In this document: positions 33,090 to 42,904 of the stretch, in pieces
Layout: every line of letters begins with the position of its first letter
Numbering within the stretch: position 1 is the first letter of the stretch
Assembly: GCA_033032865.1 (NCBI GenBank)
Contig: JAWHQI010000148.1
Span: forward strand, 4,979,501 to 5,043,500
Reading direction: 5' to 3'
Source: Dactylorhiza incarnata
Taxonomy: Eukaryota; Streptophyta; Magnoliopsida; Asparagales; Orchidaceae
DNA: 64,000 nucleotides
The notes under the pieces: generated by a model
What the model saw: only the letters and a program-made list of their open reading frames with translations
Databases searched by the model: none
Told to the model about the DNA's origin: nothing
Translations under genes and position numbers: made by a program

Positions 33090-34724
33090 TGATGGAGAAA
33101 ACTATATCCGCAAACGATAACGGCAAGTGTACCGTATCGAATGTAGTATATGTTATGAAAACCAAGGTCGTATTAGACTCGGGGCGATTGAGTACTCTTA
33201 CTTCAAGAAAGTCTCTATTATTTTATCAATTAAAACTTGAGGGTTGGTTTTGCAAAAAGGATATAAAAATAAGATTAAAAAGAAGAGTAAAAAGGGTAGC
33301 ACTCGATCTTTGAATCACCGCGGAATAAAGAATAAGAAGAAGAAATAAAATCGCAATCTCTTACTAGAATAACTTTGACCGTGGGGATTCCCGAATTATG
33401 AACGTACCTTGGGTCGAGGATATGCCCAACTAAGATTAGGAATATCAACTGAATTCTCATTCAATAATCGATAACCTAATACTTGCTTTACGAGATGAAT
33501 CCTGCTATTCGATTTGACTCCAATCCGGGAGATTTATGTCAACCTCATTCGAGGGTTGCATGCAACTCTCTTTATCCTTGAAGGATCGATTCATCTTACG
33601 AGCTTGTTCGGCTTACTTAAGAACGAAAACAAGAACGAGAATTATATATCGAAAATATAATCTCATTTCGTTAGAATCAAGGATAAATCTTAAGCGTTTT
33701 TAGAAAAGAGAAAGAGCAAAATAAATTACTTCAAAACCAATATAATTCCTTGGATTATCTCGATCGAGTACTAATAATAATTTAGCTACTCATGGAGATT
33801 GAGGAATCAAAAGAAATAAAAGAATACATGAAAAAGGGAGAAGAAAATGAGAGAAATAAAACTAATTTAGTAATTGATGCAAAGAAAATTACAAACTAAG
33901 AAAAGTAAATTACAACTATTGAATTGAAAGGTACAATTTGCAAGTAGTAAAAGGATTATAAGAACTATTAAAAACATGAAAATAAAGACATGAAATGAAA
34001 GTTCTAATCCTAAAAATTGGTCCCTTGAGTTCTGGAGAAGCTCCCTTTAAATAGGCAGAAATTTGATGTTACACGCCCTTGGTCACACCCGTGACCAAGG
34101 GGCTTGTAAGGAGCGTGATCGGTGCTGACGGAGAGGGCGCGTTTTGGCTTCAATGCAGGCATTTCGGATGCGTCACGCCCTAGGTCAAGCCCGTGACTTG
34201 GGGCGTGTAATCTTTAAATATGCTGTTGGCGGGAAATCTTTGGCGGGAAGGCACGCGGGGCGAGTCACGCCCGTGACTGAATGTCACGCCCCGTGGTCAC
34301 GCCCATGACCTGGGGCGTGTAAGGCTTGGTCTCACCGGTTCTGCTTCGTCTCAGCGGTTTTGCTTCATCTCAGCGGGTCGTGGCCGTGACATTGGGTCAC
34401 GCCCTTGGTCACGCCCATGACCTGGGGCGTGTACTTGGCGAATTATTCACGGAATGCCCCCGTGGTGGCGGAAATGGGTCTGGAACATATCTAGGCTGTC
34501 ACGCCCCCTGGTCACGCCCCCTGGTCACGCCCGTGACCTTGGGCGTGCACTTGACATTTTTACTCAAAGTGCCCAGAAAACCTGCAAAACAAAAACTAAG
34601 CTTAAATTAGTTGAAGAAGTTAAAAAGGAACAGATTAAATAAGAAAATACATATAAATTATATAAATTCAATTTAAAACTATATTAAAATAATACTAAAA
34701 GATGAGTACAAAAAGTACTAATCA
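33090..34724 (-). repeat. Gypsy-E right LTR (1635 bp), inverted relative to the left one
   Basis: On the minus strand it begins TGATTAGTACTTTTTGTACT at 34724 and ends TTTTCTCCATCA at 33090. It is then followed by AGTTTTTG, the start of the usual LTR/primer-site junction, for only 8 bases. Its upstream side (34725 on) has a polypurine tract, so it sits as a 3' LTR yet is also followed by 5'-leader sequence. It supplies the empty site that dates Gypsy-D after the inverted LTR pair. Confidence 0.9.
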
Positions 34725-34740
34725 AACACCCCCATACTTG
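34725..34740 (-). promoter_or_regulatory. Gypsy-E polypurine tract
   Basis: The minus strand reads CAAGTATGGGGGTGTT directly before the LTR start, in the place and style of a gypsy polypurine tract. Confidence 0.75.
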
Positions 34741-35123
34741 AGCTTTTGCTATTCCAGAGCAAAAGAGTGAGGAAGGAATTACAAGACATCGATATTATTT
34801 CTATTTAACTAAAATTTTATTAAACCAAGAATAAGTCAAAACCAAATTTTTAGGAATTCAAGAATTAAGTCATAAGTTATGTTGATAATTTAAAAAGAGA
34901 AATTTGTTTAGCTAACTACTTCTCAAGATAACTATTTAGCAATCAAAATTATAGAAATTTTCAAACAAAATTAGATTGAAATTATAGACACTCTAACATA
35001 AAAGAAACTTTAGGAAAAGACACCTACCAAAATATTGCTCTCTTAATAATTTAGTTTAGGACTAGAAATAATGAGATTGGCTAGGGATGGGTTTGAACGA
35101 AATGGCAAAATGAAGAGATACTA
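34741..35123 (-). other. Gypsy-E 3' noncoding region, LTR-proximal part
   Basis: AT-rich, no reading frame; lies between the polypurine tract and the hairpin series. Confidence 0.5.
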
Positions 35124-35376
35124 AAATAAAGGTGATGAATTTTATCCTCTCATCTTATTTGAAAACGAAATTGTATATGTTTAGGAAAATAATGAATTTT
35201 ATCCTCTTATTTTCTATGCCATATAATCTTTTTAAAAAATTTCTCTTCAATCAAAAACCCAAAATGTATATGTTTAAAAGTAATGAATTTTATCCTCTTA
35301 CTTTATGACGTATAATCTTTTAAATGATTTTGGGTGCATATGTTTAGGGGATAATGAATTTTATCCTCTTATTCCC
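35124..35376. repeat. Four hairpins with constant 14-nt loop and covarying stems, Gypsy-E
   Basis: The loop TGAATTTTATCCTC occurs identically at 35136, 35193, 35284 and 35355 (+ strand). Each copy is closed by a different but complementary stem. Unit 1: AAATAAAGGTGA with TCATCTTATTT (11 pairs, one bulge). Unit 2: GAAAATAA with TTATTTTC. Unit 3: AAAGTAA with TTACTTT. Unit 4: GGGGATAA with TTATTCCC (one G-T). Units 2-4 are also bordered by ATATG and a complementary CATAT-like word. The complementing stem changes argue for a conserved DNA or RNA fold. Confidence 0.85.
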
Positions 35377-36219
35377 ATGACATATGATCTTTTTCTACAT
35401 TTTTTTATTTGCCAACAATGGGTGAGGGGGAAGAAATACTTCTAGTTTATAAATTAAACTATTTTGAGAGCAATTTTTTTAGTGGAATGAAATTTCCTAA
35501 GATCTTAAAGTTAAAAGAGAATATAATAGAAATCTAGAGATGTTTAGCCAATTTACCACAATGTGAAGCTATTTAAAATTAAATGGAGAAGTAGTTCTAA
35601 ATTAATTCTCTAATCGAATTAAAAACATAAAGTGTTTCTTAAAACTAATTTACTTCAAATTTAAATTTAACAAATTCTGATAAAACAAAAAATTAGCTAA
35701 ATTAAAAATGTAAGAATACTTATTATCAAACTTCAAACTAAATTTCTAGAACAATAAAAACAACGAGGCTAGGCATATTTATTATTATTATTATTATTTT
35801 TATATAATATTTCTTGGACTTCCCGAGGGCTACCCGGTGAAGGGTTCGCAAGGTACTAGGAGCTGAGATGGGAGTTCAAGCCCAAAGCGCCCTTTTCACG
35901 AAATTAGATTTTTATTAAATTAATTATATTTTTTTTCTTTTTCCAAAAAAATAAAAATAAAATGAGCGCTAAGCTACACCCCCATATGTAAAATTAAACA
36001 TTGTCCCCAATATTTAAGACTAAGTATGAAGAACAATTGGAAGAAAAGAAACTTTAAGAAAAATACATTAAATTAAAGATAAGCAAGGGGTGCCTCCCAA
36101 GAGCGCTTTCTTTTTCCCGTCTTTAAGCTAGACGGTTAGTGTTAGGAGAAAGGAAAATAAAAAGAGAAGTGGACAGGAAACTCCCCTAATTCACGCGTAG
36201 GTGAATGTGCCGGCGTCAG
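35377..36219 (-). other. Gypsy-E 3' noncoding region, pol-proximal part
   Basis: AT-rich; contains a (TTA)n run at 35779-35797. On the minus strand it has GAAAGCGCTCTTGGGAGGCA near 36095-36115, the same landmark found after pol in Gypsy-D. No gene. Confidence 0.55.
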
Positions 36220-37442
36220 TCACCCGGCTACTCCTCTGCTTAACATATGATTCTTTATTTGTCTTTGATCCTGAAAATGCAAATCCAAATCACCTATACA
36301 TACCAGAGGTGATTTGAATTTATACATATGAGCGGCATATGGATCGTCGATTATTTGGGGTAGCAACGGCTCATCTTCAACCTGAAAATTATTAGTGTTT
36401 AAAAAATCACAAGTAATTGATTCAGATAATTTTTCGCAAGGAGGAGGCGCTTGCGAAAATATAAAATTAAGCTCCGGTTGTTCCTTTTCTACAATAAAAT
36501 TTTTGGTAGGAAAATCTAGCGCATTACCAAGCGGAATAAAATTTTCGGACAAAAATTTTTCATGAATTTATGGTTGGATGGAAGAAACTCGTGAATATTC
36601 ATGACAAAGAAAATAAAATCTAGATGGAGTAGGGGAAGAAACTTGTTCTTCTTTTATTTCATCCGGGGTGCCCATAACTTTAAGAAATTCTTGGTATAAT
36701 AAGTTTTCTTCATCTTTGGTAAAAGAAGTTATGGGATTACATGAAACCTCATGTTCCTCCATAACTAAATTATCCAAAGATGGAGAAAAAACACTAGAAG
36801 AAATAAAATTCTCCTCTAAATTTTGGGGGGAAGTATCTATTTGAATTGGCAGACATTCCCCAAAATTAGAGAAAGAAAATTGCGCCGCAAAAGAAGAAGA
36901 ACAAGAATTCGGATCTAAAGATTCATCTTCATCGCCCCGAAAACTATCCGGGTGACCTTGCCACCAAGAATAATCTACTTCGGGGATAGAAGAAAAATTA
37001 TTAAAAGCCGAAAAATTATTCTCGTGAAAATTTGAAAAACACTAGACGAAATAATATTTTCCTCTAAATTTTGGGCTATTTGAATTGGCGAAGTTTCCCC
37101 AAAATTAGAGAACGAAAATTACGGTTTATAAGATGAAGAATAAAAATTCGGATCTAAAGATTTATCTTCATTGCTCCGAGAACTATCCGGGTGAGCTTGC
37201 TACGAGGAATAATCTACTTCGGAGCTAGAAGAACAATTATTAAATGCCAAAAAATGATTCTCATTAAAAATAGAAAAATTATTTTCATCAACGTTTGAAA
37301 AATTATTTTCATTAAGAGATGAATGTTGGCACCAAAAATATACCAACTCCACACTCGCTCGGGTTGAAGGATGGGGGGTGAGACTGTTGGGTGGCTGGTT
37401 ACTTTGAGCTGAAGGAAAGGCTATTTTATTGATATAAAGCAT
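36220..37442 (-). pseudogene. Gypsy-E additional low-complexity ORF of unknown function
   Basis: On the minus strand a broken frame of about 400 codons reads, from 37442, NENNFSNVDENNFSIFNENH, then twice a segment like EVDYS..HPDSFRG..DESLDPN. From 36777 it continues MDNLVMEEHEVSCNPITSFT and FTKDEENLLYQEFLKVMG, with a stop at 36568 and an end at 36220. It is rich in Asn, Ser, Phe, Asp and Glu with no recognisable domain. It lies just upstream of the conserved GCGCTCTTGGGAGG landmark, where pol normally ends, so pol appears replaced or deleted. I cannot name a function. Confidence 0.5.
36783..37260. repeat. Diverged tandem duplication of about 240 bp in the Gypsy-E ORF
   Basis: Two copies (about 36783-37035 and 37036-37260) share AAAACACTAGA.GAAATAA, CTCTAAATTTTGGG, TATTTGAATTGGC, CCCCAAAATTAGAGAA, ATTCGGATCTAAAGATT and GGAATAATCTACTTCGG-type blocks in order. 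Confidence 0.85.
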
Positions 37443-37544
37443 GAGTTACAGCCGAAGTTACAATAGAAAAGTATGAAAGAAAACAACATAAGACAAAGAA
37501 AAAAGGGCCTGGAGGGAGACGAAGAGGTCTCTGGAAAGAGCGAT
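37443..37544. other. Short noncoding flank before Copia-E
   Basis: About 100 bases of unique-looking sequence between the Gypsy-E ORF and the Copia-E LTR. GCGAT at 37540-37544 is the candidate left target-site duplication of Copia-E; its partner lies outside the window. Confidence 0.4.
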
Positions 37545-38725
37545 TGTTGGAACATGGTCTTTCGCATCTCCTAGGTTTGAGAATAACAAATCCTACGTGT
37601 ATTTGATCTTGTGTGTTTAAGTGTGCAGGAAATCAAAGTCCACACGAATCAAGGATAGTTGTCCCCAAAATTGAGGCCAGAATTCCAAAATGGCCACTAG
37701 CGCCGGCAGTAGCGATAGCGCCAGGCGCTAGCGATGATTAGCGCGATTCCGACAGTGTTTTTAGAAGGAGCTAGCGCTGGCGGTAGCATGGCGCACAAGA
37801 GGCATAGAGCAAAATGTTGTCACGGATTGAAGATCCTGCCATGCAAAACATTACTTAATCAGGGATAGCGCCGGCGGTAGCTACTAGCGCTAGCAATAGC
37901 GTGGCGCACAAGAGGCATAGAGCAACATATTGCCGCAGATTGAAGATCCTGCCGCGCAAAACATTACTTAATCCGGGCTAGCGCCGGCGGTAGCGCTAGC
38001 GCAGGCGGTAGCGCTGAGGCTATAAAATGGACACTTTGGCTCCGTTTGTATAATCCTCTAGAGATCCCAAATTCCAGAGCCTCGTGCCACAGCATAGAGA
38101 GGAGAGTTCGGAGAGATACTCCCACAAATCCATAAATCCATAAGGAGATCCGTGGAGAAGATTTCAACACGCGTCATCATCATGATGAAAGACCGCATCG
38201 ACTACGATCATACTCTGCGGGCCTTCGTCCACTTCTCCAAGAGATCCATATAGGGAGTTTTTATTATTGCTGTCTTCTATTTTATTTCTCTTTTTCTTTG
38301 TAAACGGTAGTGAAATCGCCTCGTGTTGGCGACTAGGTCTGGGGTAGGACTTAGGGCTGAAATTTGCCTGGTGTTGGCGACTAGATCTAGGCTAGGTCTA
38401 GGGGGTGCTCGAGGCCACATCCGGGGAAGGATTGGCTAGATCGGCTTGAGGCCGAATCCAGGAAGGAGAAGGCTAGGTCCACCGGTTCGTGGGGAAGCGA
38501 GTCGGGATAGAAAACGAAAAGAGCTGTTATTATTCGCCTCCGATCTCTAGCGTCATTGAGATTAAGTTTTGTAAAACTTATTTAATATCAATAAAGCTCG
38601 TCTCTCTTTTTGTTTAACTTGACTTCTTGTTTTAATATTGCAATATTCCAAAGTTTTTCTAAATAAAATCTAAAGTTTTTGAAAACCCTTATTCACCCCC
38701 TCTAAGGGCGCCGACCGATCCAACA
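37545..38725 (+). repeat. Copia-E 5' LTR (1181 bp)
   Basis: Starts TGTTGGAACATGG and ends GACCGATCCAACA. U3 (37700-38020) is crowded with GCTAGCGC, GCGCCGGCGGTAGC and TAGCGCTAGC words. A TATA box TATAAAA is at 38021-38027. The downstream part has repeated GGCTAGGTC/CTAGATC words (38330-38500). Confidence 0.9.
38021..38027 (+). promoter_or_regulatory. Copia-E LTR TATA box
   Basis: GAGGCTATAAAATGGACACT directly after the GC-rich palindromic block of the LTR. Confidence 0.72.
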
Positions 38726-38727
38726 AG

Positions 38728-38740
38728 TGGTATCAGAGCT
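38728..38740 (+). promoter_or_regulatory. Copia-E primer binding site
   Basis: TGGTATCAGAGCT two bases after the LTR, complementary to initiator Met tRNA. Confidence 0.9.
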
Positions 38741-38775
38741 AGGTTTTATTCCAATCGGCTTAACAACCGGGAATA

Positions 38776-38997
38776 ATGGCGTCTCATGATCTCACTTCTA
38801 CTAGTGAGGTAAATTTTTATGAAGAAGAAAAATCTCTTAAACCACCTTTATTCGAAGGGTGAAATTATAAAGGGTGGAAATTATTAATGGAAAAATTTAT
38901 TATAGATATCAATGCATGGGATATAGCAATAGTTAGACCAGCGAATGAATCAAATAAACAGGAACGTCATCTAAATGCAAAAGCTTTAAATAGTATT
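38776..38997 (+). pseudogene. Copia-E gag, N-terminal part
   Basis: ATG at 38776 (MASHDLTSTSEVNFYEEEKS), then PPLFEG-stop-NYKGWKLLMEKF, where family members have FEGWNYKGWK or similar; the TGA at 38860-38862 probably replaced TGG. The frame continues to LNAKALNS and is cut at 38997 by the Copia-B LTR. It joins exactly to 60464 after removing one copy of the GTATT duplication (ALNSI + FCAFSYEIL). Confidence 0.88.
38993..38997 (+). repeat. Target-site duplication of Copia-B, left
   Basis: GTATT, repeated at 60459-60463 directly after the other end of Copia-B. Confidence 0.95.
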
Positions 38998-40342
38998 TGA
39001 AAGTGCACAGTTAACCTCACTAGAATTTTCTAGAGGGGGGGGGGGTGAATAGAGATTTAAAAATATTTTGTGCAATGTTAATAATTTATATATATATATA
39101 TGTAGTGATCACTGATTAAGGCTTCCCACACACCAACAAGAATTAAGCAAGTAAAGAAAGTAAATGCAAGAAAAGAAATCACAGCACAACACAAAGAAAT
39201 ATAGTGGTTCCCCGAACTTTGGGTAGTCCACTCTTCTACCCCCTTGGTAGGAATTCACTATCTTGCACCGAGTCTTTTGATAAGGAGACTCTTAGAACCA
39301 CCCTGAGTCTTTTGATAAGGAGACTCTTAGAACCAACTGAGTCTTTTGAAAAGGAGACTCTTAGAACCAGTACAACTGAATTTTTTGAAGAGAGTTTCTA
39401 AAAACTCTTTTACAGTATTTGAGAGTGAAATGAATGTAAAGAAGAAAGAGAAATAATATAAAGACAAGAAGGAATCTTCTTCCTAGCAAGAAGATTGGAA
39501 GCACAAGAAGTACTGAATGAAATCTCTCTTCTATAATGAGAAGGAGATTTGTAGCTTTTCTCTCTTTTAGTGAGAGCTATCAGAGTCTGCAGCAGAATGG
39601 CTTCAGAAGCAAGAGAAGATGGAAGCTTGATGGTTGTTGCAGGACTATTTCTCAATTCTCTCTCTTTTTCACTTGGGAGATTTTCCTCATTTTCAATATG
39701 TATATGGTGGATCACTTCTTCTTATTCTCTGTCAACCTTCTCCTTATTTATAGCTCTGTCAATTAAGATAACACTATAGGAGAGAAATCAATTAGTAGAC
39801 AGAGTATTAGAAAGAGAGAAATATTTCCATAACTATTATATCTATAGAAGGAAAGAATTCATTCTGATTTTAAATAATGTCCATAATGGATTTAATCAAA
39901 TTATCCAAGAATCTAATAGAGGAAAAGGATGATTCAGAATGGCTATAAAGAATAAATTGATTCCATATAAATCAGATCTATAAAAGAAGGAAAGAGATCT
40001 GGCAATTTTTGAATTAAACATAGAAATCGTCGTGCGTCGATTACTATTCGACGTAAGCGTCGAATTCGTCCTGGCTGGACGTCGAGAGGAGAATAAGGAA
40101 GGTGCGTCGACTGAGGTGCGTCGACTTCACTAGATGCATCGACTAGAAGATAGAGCTACGTCGACATAGTATACGTCGAATTCTTCTTACAGTTACTTCG
40201 ACTCATTCTGAAAGGAACGTTGACACCACTTCGACGTTGCGTCGAATACTATTCGACGCATATTTACTTAACCTTGATTTTTCTTTCTTAGAATTCATAT
40301 TCAACTCATTTTCGGGGGTTAAGATAAATCATTTTCCCAACA
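38998..40342 (-). repeat. Copia-B 3' LTR (1345 bp)
   Basis: The + strand begins TGAAAGTGCACAGTTAACC and ends CATTTTCCCAACA. Contents: a G-run near 39036, a (TA)n run near 39090, three hairpin repeats at 39270, 39305 and 39339, a minus-strand TATA box (complement of CTTATTTATA, 39743-39752) and a TCGACG-rich tract at 40030-40260. Closely matches the 5' LTR pieces at 45352-45729 and 59490-60458. Confidence 0.93.
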
Positions 40343-40356
40343 ATCTCCCCCTATTT
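40343..40356 (-). promoter_or_regulatory. Copia-B polypurine tract
   Basis: The minus strand reads AAATAGGGGGAGAT directly before the 3' LTR start. Confidence 0.85.
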
Positions 40357-40630
40357 GTCTTAACCCTATTTAGAGAGAAATTGTATCAGCATATGATCAA
40401 TCACAGCAAAGTATTTATATAGGTAAGTAATATATTAAGCAAGTAGAAGAGAAATTAGAAAAGGAAATCCTATAAACAAACTTCATGTTCAGATCAATCA
40501 GTATTCAACCATAATTATATCAGTCATTGTTTTAAGGCATTATTCAGGAGGGGTAGGAGGAGTCTTCCTTTTTCTAGTGAATACAACTATTTTAAGAGAG
40601 GGGGGTTGCTCCTTCTCAGCACCAGGTAGT

Positions 40631-42462
40631 TCACTCAGCTTGCTCCCCTTGGGATGGAACTTCCTTGGTTGCTTCTACTTCTGCCTCTTCATTTTCTTTT
40701 TCAGTTCTAGCTTCAGTCATAGCAGTACCTGGCTCCTGAGCTCCTATTTCAGCTATCACAGTATCTAGCTCCCCCTGAGTTTCAGCTTCTTTATCTTTCT
40801 CACCATCTGCCACATCTTCCTTTTCAACTTCATTTTCTGCTCTGCTTACCTCCCCTTGTAACAGTACCACTTGATTTGCAGCTTCTCTTGCTATATTGAG
40901 TACCTCTATTATTTGTTCTTCGGAATGTAGCTCAGGTACTATCTCATTTCCAATTGTCTTGAGCAGTGCAAGACTATCAGTTTTTGAGGTAGGAGGTGAC
41001 TTGTGGGAGAGAGATTTAGGAGTGGAGGGCTTCTCTTCATCTAGCTTCTCCCCCTTCTTGACCTTCTTGGCCAAGGAGGTTAAGAAAGAACTGGTTACTC
41101 TAGAGGAAGAGAGAGAGGTCTTTAGACTTTGCATAGAGGCACTGACCTCATCTATTTGGGTGTGCATGTGTAGGATGGAGGAATGAATCTGGGAGCAGTG
41201 CTCATCCAGCATTGCTTGGAATGTTTGAGCTGCTGATGCAATGCACTGAGTGAGGAGAGCTTTAGTGGATGCAGATGGTTCATGTTGTGTCACGCAGCCT
41301 CAGCCACGCCATCAGCCTTGCAAGGATACAAGAGGAGCGATTCATTCGACAGCGGAGTCGCACCACCACCCGTGCGGCCGTGACACCGGCCGTACTGGAG
41401 GTGGTGATGAAGCTGGAGAGAAGTTAGTTGATACATAAGGTATGGGTGATAAAGGAGGTGGAGAGGATGAGAAAGTGGGAGGAGGAAGAGATGGAGAAAC
41501 TGCTGTTTGAGCAGGTGTTTAAGAAGAGGTAGGTAGAGTAGGAGTTGTGAGGGTGGTAGAGACTATTGGAGTGGGTGATGGTAGAGAGGGGATGTTTGTT
41601 TGAGGAGGAGGAGGAGGAGGAGGAGGTGAAGAAGGATGATCAGGAGAGTTAGGAGGAGAGGGAGTCTTTTCAGGGATGGAACCAGGCTTAGGGATTTGCC
41701 TGGTCCATTTAGAGAATAGAGCTATTGACATCCTTTTCCCTGGAGGAATAGGGATTACTTTTGACCTACATAGGTCAGGGAAGGAGTGGAAGAGTACTTG
41801 ACTCATAATCCTCATATATGCATTTTCTTTGTGTGAGTATTTAGAGCTTATCATCTTGAGCAAGCATGTGGCCCAGTCTACCTTCTTCTTCAGCACCAGG
41901 GCCCCCATGATATTCAGTTGCTGCTTGGGCACTGCAACATGGGCTGAGGTCTTGCATAGCAGGATTTTTCCTACTATATCTGCTAGCAGTCTGTACTCCT
42001 CAGAAAAGTCTATTTTCTTTAGATGGATTGGTCTATCTTTTGAAAATTTCATGGTGGTTAGCAGATGCTTGATTTAATCAGGTGTGAGGTTTATAGATTC
42101 ATCACCTAATAAGGGAGTGATGAAGACTTATTTAGTTACTCTTTAGAAGCTGATTTTCTTTCCCTAATTGAGTTTAAAGAAAGATAGAATGTACCTGATG
42201 GAAGATCAAAGGTGGTCCTAATGTGTTCTGCAGAGATTGAGACAGGTGTCTCATGGACTATTCCTTGGATTTCTCCTTGTTTAGATATCTAAACATGAGT
42301 CATGAGCTCTGTGAGTTCTGTCTCCAGAAGCTTGCATCTAGTGGAGATGAGCTTGTCTAATCCAGCTTCAGAGAATAGAGCTATGATGCTCTTGTAGTTT
42401 TTGGCTGCGGCTTAGAAGGATTCGAGGTCAATGTCGAAGCTAGAGTTGGTCTTGGGAGCCAT
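40631..42462 (-). pseudogene. Copia-B additional ORF (plant transposon-protein-like), with stops
   Basis: On the minus strand an ATG at 42462 opens MAPKTNSSFDIDLESF, then AAAKNYKSIIALFSEAGLDK, TPVSISAEHIRTTFDLPSG, IDFSEEYRLLADIVGKIL and WATCLLKMISSKYSHKENAY. A Pro/Ser/Thr-rich stretch (about 41520-41660) follows, then a C-terminal charged, coiled-coil-like part ending VPSQGEQAE at 40631. Stops lie at about 42412, 42291 and others, and near 41325. The N-terminal half resembles the proteins labelled putative plant transposon protein in plant genomes (from memory, uncertain). It occupies the slot between the gag linker and the 3' LTR, where some copia elements carry an envelope-like gene; I see no membrane segment. 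Confidence 0.55.
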
Positions 42463-42904
42463 TTTTAGGTTAGTGAAAGAGAGGAAGAAATGGTTTGGAC
42501 TGAAGAGTAAGAAGGATGAAGGATGCAAAAGTCGTGAAGGTTTCTAACTGAAGAGTCTATTTAAGTCAGGTGAAACGTCGAAATGAGGCACAATTCGAGG
42601 CTTATTCGGTACACCAGTGGATGTGACGGAAAATACATTGCCGCTCATTTTCAAGAAGTCGACGTTGCATCGAGTGTAATTTGATGTGAGCGTCGATATA
42701 GTCTGGATTGGGATGATAGGGTTTCCTATCAACGTATGCGTCGATTGGAGTCGATGCAAGCGTCGATTTCATTTATTGAACTGAGTTATCGACGGTGCGT
42801 TGATTAGAAGTCGACGTGACTTTATTTGACAAGGTCTGGGTTTTCCTTGAGAAATTATTTCTTCCTATTCCTAAAGTTTTCTAAGTCAGCCTTGGGCTAA
42901 ATTT
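42463..42904 (-). other. Copia-B spacer with TCGACG-rich tract
   Basis: Noncoding stretch upstream (minus strand) of the additional ORF. 42590-42820 repeats GTCGACG, GCGTCGAT and TCGATG words. Being directly 5' of that ORF, it could act as its promoter region; no clear TATA box was identified. Confidence 0.55.

Noticed and set aside
39204..39401. Small frame MVPRTLGSPLFYPLGRNSLS, also at 8441 and 45560
   Set aside because: It is the accidental translation of the LTR hairpin repeats in the Copia-A/B family, antisense to the element.
40631..42462. Calling the Copia-B additional ORF an envelope gene
   Set aside because: Position fits, but I see no signal peptide, membrane segment or cleavage site; only a cautious unknown/transposon-protein-like label is supported.
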